Part shown: positions 12,601 through 24,334 of the stretch, in pieces
Layout: every line of letters starts with the position of its first letter
Numbering within the stretch: position 1 is the stretch's first letter
The notes under the pieces: generated by a model
The model's database searches: none
What the model saw: the letters and a program-made list of their open reading frames with translations, nothing else
What the model was told of the DNA's origin: nothing
Program-made: the position numbers and the translations under genes
Assembly: GCA_010909165.1 (NCBI GenBank)
Contig: MU008160.1
Location: forward strand, 558,001-622,000
Length of the DNA stretch: 64,000 nt
Direction: 5' to 3'
Source: Anthoceros angustus
Taxonomy: Eukaryota; Streptophyta; Anthocerotopsida; Anthocerotales; Anthocerotaceae

Positions 12601-15600
12601 AAAAACCACTTCAACTCAGCATCTGGGACAATCTGCTTTATAGTCTCTGCATATTTGAGCAAGTCTCTCTTTCCTTCAATCCCCCGTCGCCACTCTTTCC
12701 AAAGACCAGATTCAGAAACTTCTTCACCTGCCAGAACGAACCAATTGCATATGCATCATGCAAGTGGACAACTTACAACATCTTGATGCAGCAGAGATAG
12801 ACATACCAAAAACACAGCATATTAATCACGAGCTCTGGTGGTCAGCAAGCAATAAAGAAAACTACCTAAATGCATCTATTTCTGTGCATTGCATACTAGC
12901 AATAAGGACATGGTGCATTGTTCATACCCTTCATCCCAGAAGCATCTTGCAGTTGACAGAAAACCAATGCAGTGTTCATCAGCTGGACAATATCCTTGTA
13001 GTCAGGCCTATTTTCCCACTCCTGCTCAAAAATGCGGATCGCAAGAACTGGATCCGACAAATTCAGAAGGTATCCGCATGCGACAACGTCCCCAACTCTA
13101 CTAACAGGTGAACTCAACGCTTTTTGGGCTAATTTTAAAAACAACTTATCATCTGGGCTGATAACGCTGTCCTCTGAAATTTGCACGTGGGGAGATGCCT
13201 GCTGGAAATCCGAGTTGGAAACTCGCTTTGCATGCATGTAGGTGGCTCGAGTCACTTCACCCCACTTGCCTTCTCCAATGTCTTCCAAGTTGGCATCCCC
13301 AGCCCCTGTCCAAACCCATTTCTACCAGCCAGGGCAGCTCCAAGCAGGAGAACCCAATGATCTTTTCCGTGCAACCACCTCCGAACTATACAGGCTACCA
13401 ATCTGCGTTACTTTTGTGACCTTAGAAAGATACTCCCTTCCCTCCTCCAGAATGCCAATGTGCTGCTAGATCCAGAGGCGGGAACCAATCCCTTGACCTC
13501 ACCTTCAGAGGTCTCGCCTGGTTCACTGTTTAGCTCTGGCAAGTACATTGACCACAGCTGGAGCTGCAGGTCGTGGTGAATCAGATGGAGGAGACACTGG
13601 CCCTCCTTGTTCAGTTGGAATTGCTAACGGCCGGTGTCATCCTCCAACTGCTGCAGATTAATGTTGGATTTTACTTCTGATAACGAACTTGCAATGTCCT
13701 CCTTCTGCACTAAATCACAGTGGAGGAGAGCAAATTCAAGAAGCTCTTTTCGAGTGTCCAAGTCCAGCTGAGAATGTCGACCTAATGCAGCACAAACTTC
13801 CCGAACTGGAATGTCTCACTTCCTGGCCACCTCAAGGCACAGTTCTCGAGCAAGCTCAATGTCACCTGTGTCCAGAGCCCTCCATCCAATTTCAACCTCA
13901 ACCTCCGCAATGTCCTCAAGTGTGGTTAAGCCCAGAAGCTTTGTAACCTTGATGCGCTCTTGCACGTTCAAATATGAATTAGGGTGGGCTGATATTGCTC
14001 GTCTCACAGCTTCCATTCCATTTGACATTTGCCTAGACTCCATTGGTAACAGCGTGACACCCAGATTTGGAAGTCTGAATGAGATAGCCTCGTAGAGATC
14101 CGCCACTGCATTTGCACACTCACTCAAGTAGAAGCGCAAGGCACTGCTTGGCAAGGCACCATTGACCACAGCTGGAGCTGCAGGTCGTGGTGAATCAGAT
14201 GGAGGAGACACTGGCCCTCCTTGTTCAGTTGGAATTGCTAACGGCCGGTGTCATCCTCCAACTGCTGCAGATTGATGCTTGATTTTACTTCTGATAACAA
14301 ACTTGCAATGTCCTCCTTCTGCACTAAATCGCAGTGGAGAGCAAATTCAAGAAGCTCCTTTCGAGTGTCCAAGTCCAGCTGAGGATGTCGACCTAATGCA
14401 GCACAAACTTCCCGAACTGGAATGTATCCCTTCCTGGCCACCTCAAGGCACAGTTCTCGAGCAAGCTCAATATCACCTGCGTCCAGAGCCCTCCATCCAA
14501 TTTCAACCTCAACCTCCGCAATATCTTCAAATGTGGTTAAGCCCAGAAGCTTTGTAACCTTGATGAGCTCTTGCACGTTCAAATATGAATTAGGGTGGGC
14601 TGATATTGCTCGTCTGACAGCTTCCATTCGATTTGACATTTGCCTAAACTCCAGTGGTAACAGCGTGACACCCAGATTTGGAAGTCTGAATGAGATAGCC
14701 TCGTAGAGATCCGCCTCTACATTTGCACACTCACTCTCAGGTAGAAGCGCAAGGCACTGCTTGGCAAGGCACCATTGACCACAGCTGGAGCTGCAGGTCG
14801 TGGTGAATCAGATGGAGGAGACACTGGCCCTCCTTGTTCAGTTGGAATTGCTAACGGCCGGTGTCATCCTCCAACTGCTGCAGATTGATGCTTGATTTTA
14901 CTTCTGATAACAAACTTGCAATGTCCTCCTTCTGCACTAAATCGCAGTGGAGAGCAAATTCAAGAAGCTCCTTTCGAGTGTCCAAGTCCAGCTGAGGATG
15001 TCGACCTAATGCAGCACAAACTTCCCGAACTGGAATGTATCCCTTCCTGGCCACCTCAAGGCACAGTTCTCGAGCAAGCTCAATATCACCTGCGTCCAGA
15101 GCCCTCCATCCAATTTCAACCTCAACCTCCGCAATATCTTCAAATGTGGTTAAGCCCAGAAGCTTTGTAACCTTGATGAGCTCTTGCACGTTCAAATATG
15201 AATTAGGGTGGGCTGATATTGCTCGTCTGACAGCTTCCATTCGATTTGACATTTGCCTAAACTCCAGTGGTAACAGCGTGACACCCAGATTTGGAAGTCT
15301 GAATGAGATAGCCTCGTAGAGATCCGCCTCTACATTTGCACACTCACTCTCAGGTAGAAGCGCAAGGCACTGCTTGGCAATGTCAACCTGAAGAGCCAAT
15401 TCATAAGTTTGATCAGACATTGCTCACTAAAATGTACAACCAGGAACAGATCCATTCAAGGAGGGTTCATGACTGAAAGGATGACCAGTCACTTCCCAAA
15501 GTAAGAGCACAAACCTCTACAGAGTCCAGGCTTGATGCAGAGTAAAAGTATTCTCGGGCTGCATGTAGCACTATCTTCTCCACTTGCTCCTTTGGGAGGA

Positions 15601-18600
15601 CAGCATTTCCATTACCCTTAAGGTAACTCTTAGCAAGAGAAAGCTTGCCAGCCTTTAAAAGCCCTCGGCAGAATTCTGCCAGTAGAAAATCTCTCTCCAA
15701 GAAATTTGCTTTCTCATGGAGAGCACGTAAGTCATGCCACAAACCTGTCCAGTCACCATCAGATCTGGCGGGTTGCCGACGTGTAAACCTTGCAAGCAAG
15801 GTGCGCAGATGCTGCTTCCTAGCATTCAGATCATCCTGAGAGGCTAGCAGGGAAGTCATGGAGACGTGTACCTGTCAAGCAGAAACAACTAAGCAAATGC
15901 AAAGACAAACACATTCTGTAACAAGGGTGCTGAAAGTGAATATCCCACAAACCTGATAGCTTGAGAGAAGCTTTCCAACTTCAACGTATGCCTCTGCTTG
16001 CTTGAGCCTTTCATTAAGAACCTCATTTATCACTTGATTCCTGCCCTCGTCTTTGCTGTCTTCCAAAGCAGTGTCCACAAGAGGCAACATTGTTATCCCC
16101 CTCTTCACACCTGCGTGTCGGAAAACACTTGCAAGACCACCCCTCAAACCCTTGCTGGGGTGCTCCTCTTCAGACACACTGAAATGATCATCTTTTGGCA
16201 CATTTCGGGGTAACTTTTGCAGAATGGCACCAAGCCGAGGCCATTGATCAGTTTGCTTGCAGGCATACACACATTCCAGGGCAGCTGTTACAAGCTCAGC
16301 TTCGTTCTCAAACAACCAATCACCTTTAGCCCCACGCATTCCTTCAGCAAGGACTGCTGCACATATTTCCAGCTTGTTATCCTCTGCACATTGTCTTAAC
16401 CATTCAGCCAAAAGCGAATCAGAAAGCCTCTCATCAGAGTTGCCACCACTTGTGTCGGCTATAGCCACCTTCCTATCTGAGCGCCCATACTTTCTTCTAA
16501 TGAATGGCACACCTCGTTCTCGCAGCTTATCAATAACGTTTGATGCATTGGCACCTTGCAGCATATACTCAAACTTTTCGGACTGCTTCAGCTGCTCCCA
16601 ATCACGAAGTTTAAGGTCTATATCAACATTGTCAGAATCACCTGCTCCAAAAACAAGCCAGTACAAATCTGACACATCTTCAAAGAGACGGTCCAACTCA
16701 CTGACACCCTTCTCTAGACCAACATTTAGGAGTGTCAGACTGTTCTCAAGTTGCCCGCTTGCCTTGTCAATGGCTCTTGCTCGAGCCCTGTACCACTCGA
16801 TTACCTCTAGTTCAGACGGCCAAATCAGCCCAGTTGAAAGTATGACCATGTGCTCCGTGGCCTCTCCAAGACCAACGTCAGTTTTCTGCAACTCCTCCTG
16901 ACCTACACCTCCTTTAATGGCCTCCAGAGTTTTCCTGCTTTCCACCCAATCTGCATCCTTGCGAGTGATTACTGCTTCGGGGGCTTGAAGTTCTGGGAGC
17001 AAATTCACATAGCTATGAGGAGGTACAGTCTCCGGAATGGAGTTCAAAATGGTGAGGATGTGAGGGGCCAAAGAATATAAGTGCCGCTTTACAAGCAACT
17101 CCACCGGGGCAATCTTAGCCTCTTCAGCAAACTTGATGGCAACCTTCAGTAGTGGTGTAGCTCGAAAAACAGAATACTGGTCAGGGAAGAACCTACAAAA
17201 AGCAAGCCACGCCAGTCTAATCAGGAGTGCCTCATAGCTACCTTTCATCTGCATGTCTGTTGACGCAAAAGTCCAACTGAACACACATAGGTGAGGACGA
17301 ACCTTCCCGAATGCATTGCCAGAAACGTTTCCAGCCTGTCCTTAAATTGCAGCAGTCGCAGTCTCTTACATGTAAACCACCAAACCTGATCGGATCCACC
17401 TCCAAATGTTTCTTGGCCCTCACCATGTACAAAAGGTTCAGTCACGGACAACCCATACTCTAGCAAAGCACTCATAGCTTCTGTGTTTAAGCATATCTTA
17501 TCTAAAGTCTCCTTTACAATCCACTTCAGGTCTTTGATGCTTGGAAACAAACGTTGCACAGCTTCTTTCCCAAAATCTGACCGCTTCCACTGAGCCTTGT
17601 ATACCTCATCTGTATCCAGGGCGTGCTTCTCTGCCATTTTAAGTGCAAGGTCATATCTCCCTTGTTCAACATGAATGAGGAACATTTCTTGCACAGATCG
17701 CTCAACCATTGACCTGAGTCTCCACCCACACTTCCCGATGGAAGAGTCAAATTCAGAAAACCTCAACTTGGTCAATGACAACCACTCGTACAAAATTGTA
17801 AATCGAGAGGAAACACCCTGGTGTCCCCTGGCTACTTCAGCTAGCTCCTCAAGGAAAAACACACGGCCCATCAACACCTGGGTAAGCCGGATGGAGGACA
17901 GTGAAGTGGGTGGGACATCAGCCCATACTCTCCTAAAAGATGGAACTTCAAGCAAATCTAGAATCCCATGTCGTCTACTTGCAACGAGCAGAGCATTCCC
18001 AGACCACCACCCAAAATCCTCCACACCATGATGGAATACACCGATTCCCTTTCCTTCGTTCCGCAGCTCAGAGACATTGCTCTCGTCCTCAGATGTTTCA
18101 GCAATGGCCAGATCTTCAACCACCCAATCTTCCATCTTCATCAGAGCCATTAAGTGCAAGCTGCCATCAGGATTTAGTATTGCAAGATACTGGAAGCTGG
18201 GTGATATGCCAACTTTTGGCACAGCAAGGGTTCCAGGTGATGACCATAGCCTGGGCCATGCTGGCCAGTGAAAAAGCCTCTGCGGAGTTGTACTGCAGAA
18301 AAAAACCTCTAATGAAGCAGGAGAACCAGATAATCCCCAGAGAGAGAGTGAAAATCTGCCTGCATTCAAAACCAATTAACCTATGAGAAACATATGCTAA
18401 TAACAGATCCAAAAATCAAATTGACCAGATAAGAGCTTACAGAGGATATCAGTAACTCCAACGCAAGACTTACATCCTTTTCCTGGACCAATCACGGCCA
18501 GGGCAGACTGTTCAGGATGGAAACAAAGTGACCAAACTCCCCACGGATGCTGGCCTCTCACAGTCCATGTGCTGTCTGGTGCATGATGGGTTGGAAGAAG

Positions 18601-19725
18601 AGGAACAGATTCCTTGTTGACTTCATATCGATATAGCGTGCCATCAGATGTCATGACGACAACATCATACCTGAGTGGGGCAGCGAGGCTTTAGAAAATT
18701 CGCAGCTCCTGCTAACCATGACAGCGCCGAAGACTACATCTGAATGCAACAGCCCAGCAACCATCTCATGAATGTATGTATTCAACCAGCCATGCCATTC
18801 AAAGCGAGTTGCACGAGCTTCAGGTGCAATCCTGAAACAGCCCAGCTTACCTACAACTTCTCATCCTTCCTAAGCTACACCCAACAACAGCCAAACAACC
18901 AACCTTTTAACTCTTGAACCAGGGGTTCGTGCAATAAATAATCCCACAATCTGGGTTTCTCCATCAGGCACGATGACCCTGCTAATTTCTGCTGCCTTGG
19001 AATCCAGAAAGTAAATTAAACTGGCGCTGCTAGCGACCACAAGCGTATTCCATTCATCAATCCATGCGCCATGAACAAACTCCTCAGTCTGGGAGGGAGC
19101 TGCCAAAAGTGACGTACAGTCAGCCCCACCCTGATGAACCAACTGACCATCAAAATGACCAAACCTGTCAAGATGCGTACCACTAAAGACCCCAACCGGA
19201 TGCCTGTAGTCATCGGTCTGACTCAAAATTGTCACAGTATGCTGATAAAGCAATGCAACATATGCACCAGTGCCAGACAGCACTGGTGCTCTCAACTTCA
19301 CATGGTCCGCTGAGAAATATTTTAGCAACCACCCACTGCCTGGCAATCTCTTCAGTCCTGCAAGCCACCAACCTAGCTCCATCAACTCACCACCCACCCC
19401 ACAAAACCCAGCATTAGCCAGCAGAATTCCAGCTCTACCCACAAAACCCATACCTCCAGAGGCCAGATGCAGCGCCATCTTCAAAGTCTTAACCGACAAG
19501 ATGCCGTGCTGCACATGCCCCCGAGCCAAGAAGTCAGGACCCAAAACCCAGCATCCACAACAAGGGCCAGTCACGCAATTGGGTGGGCAAGGGCTTTACC
19601 GGCGTGCCCTGATCAGGCCCTTCCTCGATGAATTCGGCATGCGAGAAGATCTGATAGAACTTGGGCTCCCCATTCAACTCTGCGGATTGCCGGGTCCTCC
19701 GGAGCCCTGGAGAGACCCCTGCCAT
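9614..19725 (-). CDS. MIP2: NBAS / MAG2-interacting protein 2 homologue (Sec39 domain), multi-exon
   Basis: The product should be the large NBAS/MIP2 subunit of the NRZ/Dsl1-type tether (with ZW10 and RINT1/MAG2) for Golgi-to-ER retrograde vesicles. The N-terminal part is beta-propeller-like: 19574-18870 includes GAYVALLYQHTVTIL and DDYRHPVGVFSG, and 18654-18460 continues it. Exons 18375-17305 and 17268-15960 carry NBAS-conserved segments such as YDLALKMAEKHALDTDEV. The Sec39 region follows at 15859-15513 (FCRGLLKAGKLSLAKSYL, AAREYFYSASSLDSVE), 15390-14851 (FRLPNLGVTLLP) and 13288-12900 (VVACGYLLNLSDPVLAIRI). C-terminal exons run from 12662 to the stop at 9614. The ATG at 19725 is a tentative start. 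Introns are tiny; one near 17303-17269 is only about 45 bp. The exon after 15390 is triplicated out of frame, so whether a full-length protein is made is uncertain. Confidence 0.82.
13537..15380 (-). repeat. Tandem triplication of one NBAS/MIP2 exon block (about 613 bp x 3)
   Basis: Three head-to-tail copies begin near 13537, 14151 and 14764; the shared ATTGACCACAG marker lies at 13547, 14161 and 14774 (spacings 614 and 613). Each carries the same stretch of Sec39 domain (FRLPNLGVTLLP through the ELCLEVARK helix) plus about 90 bp of following sequence. The two upstream copies are nearly identical. The most downstream copy (13547-14150) differs by several substitutions and small indels, including a 4-nt loss near 14125. 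The unit is not a multiple of three, and each copy runs into TAG just after a Glu-Asp-Asp-Thr-Gly-Arg segment. Confidence 0.9.
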
Positions 19726-20703
19726 GGCTCTGGTAGGCCAAACTCTGGATGCCGCCTCCTTCAAGCTTGGGCGACGCAGTGGTAAGCCAACCTCGGCCGC
19801 GGGCGGCTCCAATTGCCCAGCGTGTCAGCTCACGGGCGGGCATGCCAGCCCGCACATGCACACCGTGCAGGCTTTTGGGACAGTCGGCTGCGGGCACCGG
19901 AACGCACGACACGAGCCTGGATGGGAGAGTGACGCAATGTCCCACTACCCGGATGACTGGATGACTGACGCACAAACAACGCTTAACACTAAGTTGCTTG
20001 CTATCTGCAATTAATTAGACTACGCTGGATTCTTTCTGTCTCGTCTTGCCGTCTGCTTACCTTACGTTAGTCTGCTCACGTTAGTCTGCGAAGACTGTAA
20101 GCTGCTCCCAGTCTGTCTGCGATGTCTAGAATGGCCTGCATCAAACATTCAGCTGGACCGGCTTCCAGTCCACAAGTGGGTTCGGCTCTGACTTCGTATC
20201 CCAGCAGGGACACAAGGAGTGGAGGGGAATAGGGGAAACTTTCATAGTGTTGCCCTCCCTAATTGGGACACTATAAATGGAAAACTGAGGTCCGAGGTCC
20301 CTTTGCATATGGAAACCTAGGACTGTGGAAACCCCTTTAGTTGATTTGTTTTGTACAGATTAGGCTACTCAGGGTTGGTTGCTGCATAGACAAAAACGAG
20401 CCTATGAGCTAGATCATAGACCTTAGGTCTTTAGGAGATGATCTTTACTCGGGGTTGGTTGCTGCATAAATGCACAGCCTTTGAGCTAGATCATAAACCT
20501 CAGGTCTTTAGCTCGACAAGGTTAGTGTAGTGACTTGCTAGCACAGATCTGATACGCGGGATACACCTGCTCAGATGGAAGAGACAGGATACATGCATGT
20601 ATGGATGTACAAAGGAAAAAGGGCTTGCTACCCTGAACCCATCCGTGCATGTTTCATGGCGCAGATGAGTACACCGCAGGTTCATAGTGATTGATTGAGC
20701 ACC
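19726..20703. other. Intergenic region with MITE fragment
   Basis: It contains the upstream flank of the NBAS/MIP2 gene. A short fragment related to the MITE at 1671-2198 lies near 20257-20282 (CTAATTGGGACACTATAAAT). The rest has no recognisable gene. Confidence 0.4.
20365..20515. repeat. Two-copy tandem repeat, period about 80 bp
   Basis: Two imperfect copies start at about 20365 and 20445. They share GGGTTGGTTGCTGCATA, a GAGCTAGATCATA block and AGGTCTTTAG. The repeat lies between the divergent upstream flank of NBAS/MIP2 and the end of the left SABATH copy. No coding potential is seen. Confidence 0.7.
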
Positions 20704-22219
20704 TCAAAATTGTTCAGATCGGCGTACCAGAATAGCCACGATTGCGCACATCCTAATGTTGCTGTACTTGTCGTAGTTTCGGGTGGCCTTGGCCTCCAGC
20801 CGCTGGAACAAGAGTTCCGAGAGCTCGGGCCCGATGTGGCTGTGGAGCAGTCCTGATGTCACGCTCCTCGTCTTGTTTGCCCAGCTCCTTCCAAATGCTT
20901 CCCGGGTTGGCCACATTCGCTTCTTCTCCTCCGCCGAGACGATGTCTTCCTTCGCCACGTTGTCCAGCAAGCGGATGTCGAACAGCCTCGACTCCTTCAC
21001 ACCTATCCTTACTTCTGCCAGACTTCTGCTGTACGCTGAGATGTTGAAAGTGTCCAGCTTTTCCTGCTCAATCATGCCCTGTCACTGAAGATGATCAGGT
21101 GTCGTCGTGGTGTGAGACCTTGAGAACAGTGTCCAGATTCAGATTAAGTTGAGGCGTGTGTGAGGAAATCTCACACGGTCAGGGAGTGGCAATTTCAAAC
21201 AGATTTGTAAAAGCTATTCAGGATTTGCATTTGAATGGTTTTAGATTAGTATGTACCTCGGAAACGAGATCCTGAAAGCTTTGTTGCAGCAGTTCTCCAG
21301 CTTCATTTAAGCCTTGAAACTCTTCCACTCCGTTAGCGAGGTCCTCCTCACTCCTAAGACGGTCCTTCTCCAACCTGCCACCGAACATGAGCACCAAAAC
21401 GCCGCCAGGCACCAGCTCTTCAGCTCGAAATTGCAGAAACTTCCTGAAATCATCCGCGGATTGCTGAGCAATCACATCTCGCACTGGTCCACTGGTTCCA
21501 TCCAACCATATGCGGTTTTGTTGTAGGCATCAGAATTTTTATCTGTGATCGCTGCAGGAACCTACACAAGGCAGGCGAAGATGTCAGTCACTTCTGTCTA
21601 CATGAGCTTCGCAATCCACAGGCCGTCATCCTAGCTGACAGCTGTAGCAGTGCTGCTAGAGGAAGCTGAAAGTGCGAATATCACCTCGGAAAGCCAATGC
21701 AGAGCCGAAAAGAGGAGATAATGTGCATGCTCCTGGAAGGAAACAGCCTCCTTGAAGAAAGAGCCAGGGACGCCGGCGGAGAAAATCCTCCTGCTCGAAT
21801 TGCGCCTGAAATCCTTGAGCGACCGGTTTGAGCCTCGATGCAGAGGCGGCAATTCTTGGAACAAGGTGTTGAAATCGTTGGAAGGCAGATCAGAAAGAAC
21901 ACCTCCACCTCGGCATTTCCACATCCTCCCTCCGATATCTGTACTTTACCACATCCAAAATGCTCTTCACCGCATTCAACGTGTTGCTGCCAGTGGCGCA
22001 TCCCAGGTCCGCGACCCTCAGAGCTGGCACGCCGGGCGCAGGAGCAGGTACATCCCGCATCTCCCTCAAGGCAGTGTACAGCACGCTTTCACAGAAGTTG
22101 AAAACGTGTGCTTGCAGCTGCGAGTTCTTAGCGTAGCTGTCCTCCCCGTTGCCTCCCGACATGCTGGATTTGGCAACCTGGATAACATCGCTGTCCCTGC
22201 CGAGCGCCTGGATCGTCAT
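20704..22219 (-). pseudogene. SABATH carboxyl methyltransferase, left-arm copy, frameshifted
   Basis: SABATH enzymes transfer methyl from S-adenosylmethionine to the carboxyl group of small acids such as salicylate, benzoate, jasmonate or indole-acetate. The exon from ATG 22219 has the substrate-loop motif SMSGGNGEDSYAKNSQLQ and SAM motif I, VADLGCATGSNTL. Next come SDLPSNDFNTLF, then GVPGSFFKE with FSALHWLSEV (to about 21690). An exon at 21526-21230 has FRKFLQFRAEELVPGG, and the last exon, 21075-20704, has EKLDTFNISAYSRSLAEVR. The set is complete and in family order. Relative to the right-arm copy, two single-base losses near 21890-21915 (a C and a T in short runs) shift the frame between motif I and SDLP. 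It is therefore broken unless these are sequencing errors. Substrate cannot be inferred. Confidence 0.8.
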
Positions 22220-24334
22220 TGTGGAAACTTGATGACAAACTCCACTCTAGGGAAAAAGTGCAGGAAAGGCTCTTCAAAGAGCGTCCCCGAGCAAATTAAA
22301 GACTGCAATCCTCAACACTGTCTAGCTATGCTCACAACAGCCGACAACCAAATAGCAAACACACAGCGCTGATAAGCGATGAAAGCAGCCGTGGCTTCTG
22401 TCGTAGGGAACCGCAGACACCAAAATGGTCAGAGCAACGAGAAGCTACAGCTGAGTGAGGAACTTCAACTTCCAGCAAAGGGCCATTTTACAGTCGGCCT
22501 CCTAGGTTGCTCGGTGCGCACCGCCAAATCATAGAGCATAGCACACCTCTAATTCAAGCAAGACTCTGCCACGGCTTCGCATTCAAATTGCCGTTTCTTA
22601 GCTGACAATGGCATCATCTTTCATGCTGTTGCTTTTCCAACAGAACCTGAATGCAAGAGTGAAGAGGAGGATGAATGCCGGAGAAGGCTGGGCCATCTCC
22701 ATGATAAGATTGAATATCAACCAACATTCCCGACATTGATCTGACCAATAGCAACCTTGCTGGCCTCGCTCTCCCGAAAGGTCACCCGATCCGGGATCGC
22801 CATGTCAAGTGATCCTCCGGGGAAAAGGTTCTCGGCGCTGGCGTTACTTACACCTCTGCTGCATGATTTGCTCTGTGGACCTGCTGCACCGCACCCAGCG
22901 ACGTCCCAGCTGCATTATTTGCGCCTGCACACGTTTCTCGTCGCGCCACCCTCCTTGGGCCATGCTGAACCCACGTGGCTGGAGAAGAAGAAAAGAACAC
23001 ACAAAAAATGTAGATCCATTTGAAGACGATACGCGGCTGCCCAAGAGAGGGCCCTCCGATCCTCCAATGCGGGCCGCGTGGCCTCGTCAGGTGCCGAGAA
23101 CCGCGCGTCACCAGAGAATGAAAGTGCTCCAGTTGGATGGTTTAACTCTAAGTCTTAAGTTATTTTCACGTAAGTAGCTATTTTATACAATATATTCCCT
23201 TCAATCGTTTCTGTTCCATACAGTACCTAGTCTTCTGGTGATTCTTCAAATGACCTACTCGTTTGGCACTTGTTCTATCCAACAGAATCCGAAACTCGCC
23301 ATCCTCACGACGGTCTGAAGCAAAGAGCTGAAGCGGTCGTCTTCACCCGCCAGATACCCCAGAAAACCGAAATTCGCCATCTTCACCGCAGTCTCAAGAG
23401 CTGAAGCAAGTCATCGTCACCCGCCACCAGTTGCGATCGCTTCACGAGTCATCCATCACCTGCGAAACCCGAACATCCTTCCAACCTCAACTTTCCAACA
23501 TAAAACCATCTCAAACCCCACACTTGCCACAACAGCCTCACCACGGACCTCAGGCAACCTGGCACCAATCGGGTCTCGGCTCCAGATCGACAAACGTTCC
23601 TGTCCCACCATGGCAGTGAATATTTCACATTGGAAATGACACAGATGTGTTCAAGAAGGCGCTCGTATCTTCTCGCTCGGCAGATGGAACAAATTGATGA
23701 TCCGTATCCAACGCCATGTCGTACTTGCTGGATGAATCAGAGTACCTGCATACCGACAGTAAGACCTCGGAGCTTTGTAATCAGGAGCATGATCCAAAAA
23801 ATCTCTCAAAACCGTACACGCCGCGCCAGACACGCTAGCTAGACATGAATCGTGTTCCCGAAACACGCAGCTGCAACATGTCCTGTGTGTGTGTCCAGAC
23901 AAAAATGCTCCTCCTGCTTAGAGAGTTCAACTTAACATCAAGTCAAACATTGCAATATTGCATACAGTAGCTCCTTGTCTTTTCATTGTGCATCTCCTCT
24001 GAAATGTAGCCAGCGACAGTCTACTGAAATCGAAGCACCGGCCATCTCTCAGCCTCACATTGGTCAGCCAGTTTCAGCAACGGCGTACTCCTTCTTGAGG
24101 CCTGGACCAGATCAAACAGCTCAAAACGGTGAATGTTTTAAGATCCTGGCAACACTGAAACTACGAAACGCAACTCATAGTCAGTGGAAATATGTACATA
24201 CTTTCACAGATAATGGCACTCGTTGCATAGTTGGTAGACCTAGTTTCATAGTTTTCGAATGCCCATCCCTACACGAACAAGTGAAATCCATGGATGGACG
24301 TCCACACTTGAGCACTGGCTCCTTTTCATTCTTC
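22220..24334 (-). other. Unassigned flank between the SABATH and PPR copies (left arm)
   Basis: This stretch is conserved in the right arm (about 36814-38899). It should include the SABATH promoter. It contains a small possible secreted-peptide frame near 23020-22750, a conserved open frame at 23902-23651 and a local repeat near 23300-23450. No known gene family is recognised. Confidence 0.4.
23651..23902 (-). CDS. Unrecognised 83-codon open frame, shared by both arms
   Basis: The frame reads through to a stop and includes FLDHAPDYKAPRSYCRYAG, which looks like real coding sequence. It is followed by a possible splice donor (CAG then GTACTC). The right arm (about 37250-37490) retains the same sequence but has one T fewer in a T-run, shifting the frame. 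It could be an exon of an unrecognised gene, or chance. I do not recognise a family. Confidence 0.25.
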   Translation of the reverse strand: MSGHTHRTCCSCVFREHDSCLASVSGAACTVLRDFLDHAPDYKAPRSYCRYAGTLIHPASTTWRWIRIINLFHLPSEKIRAPS

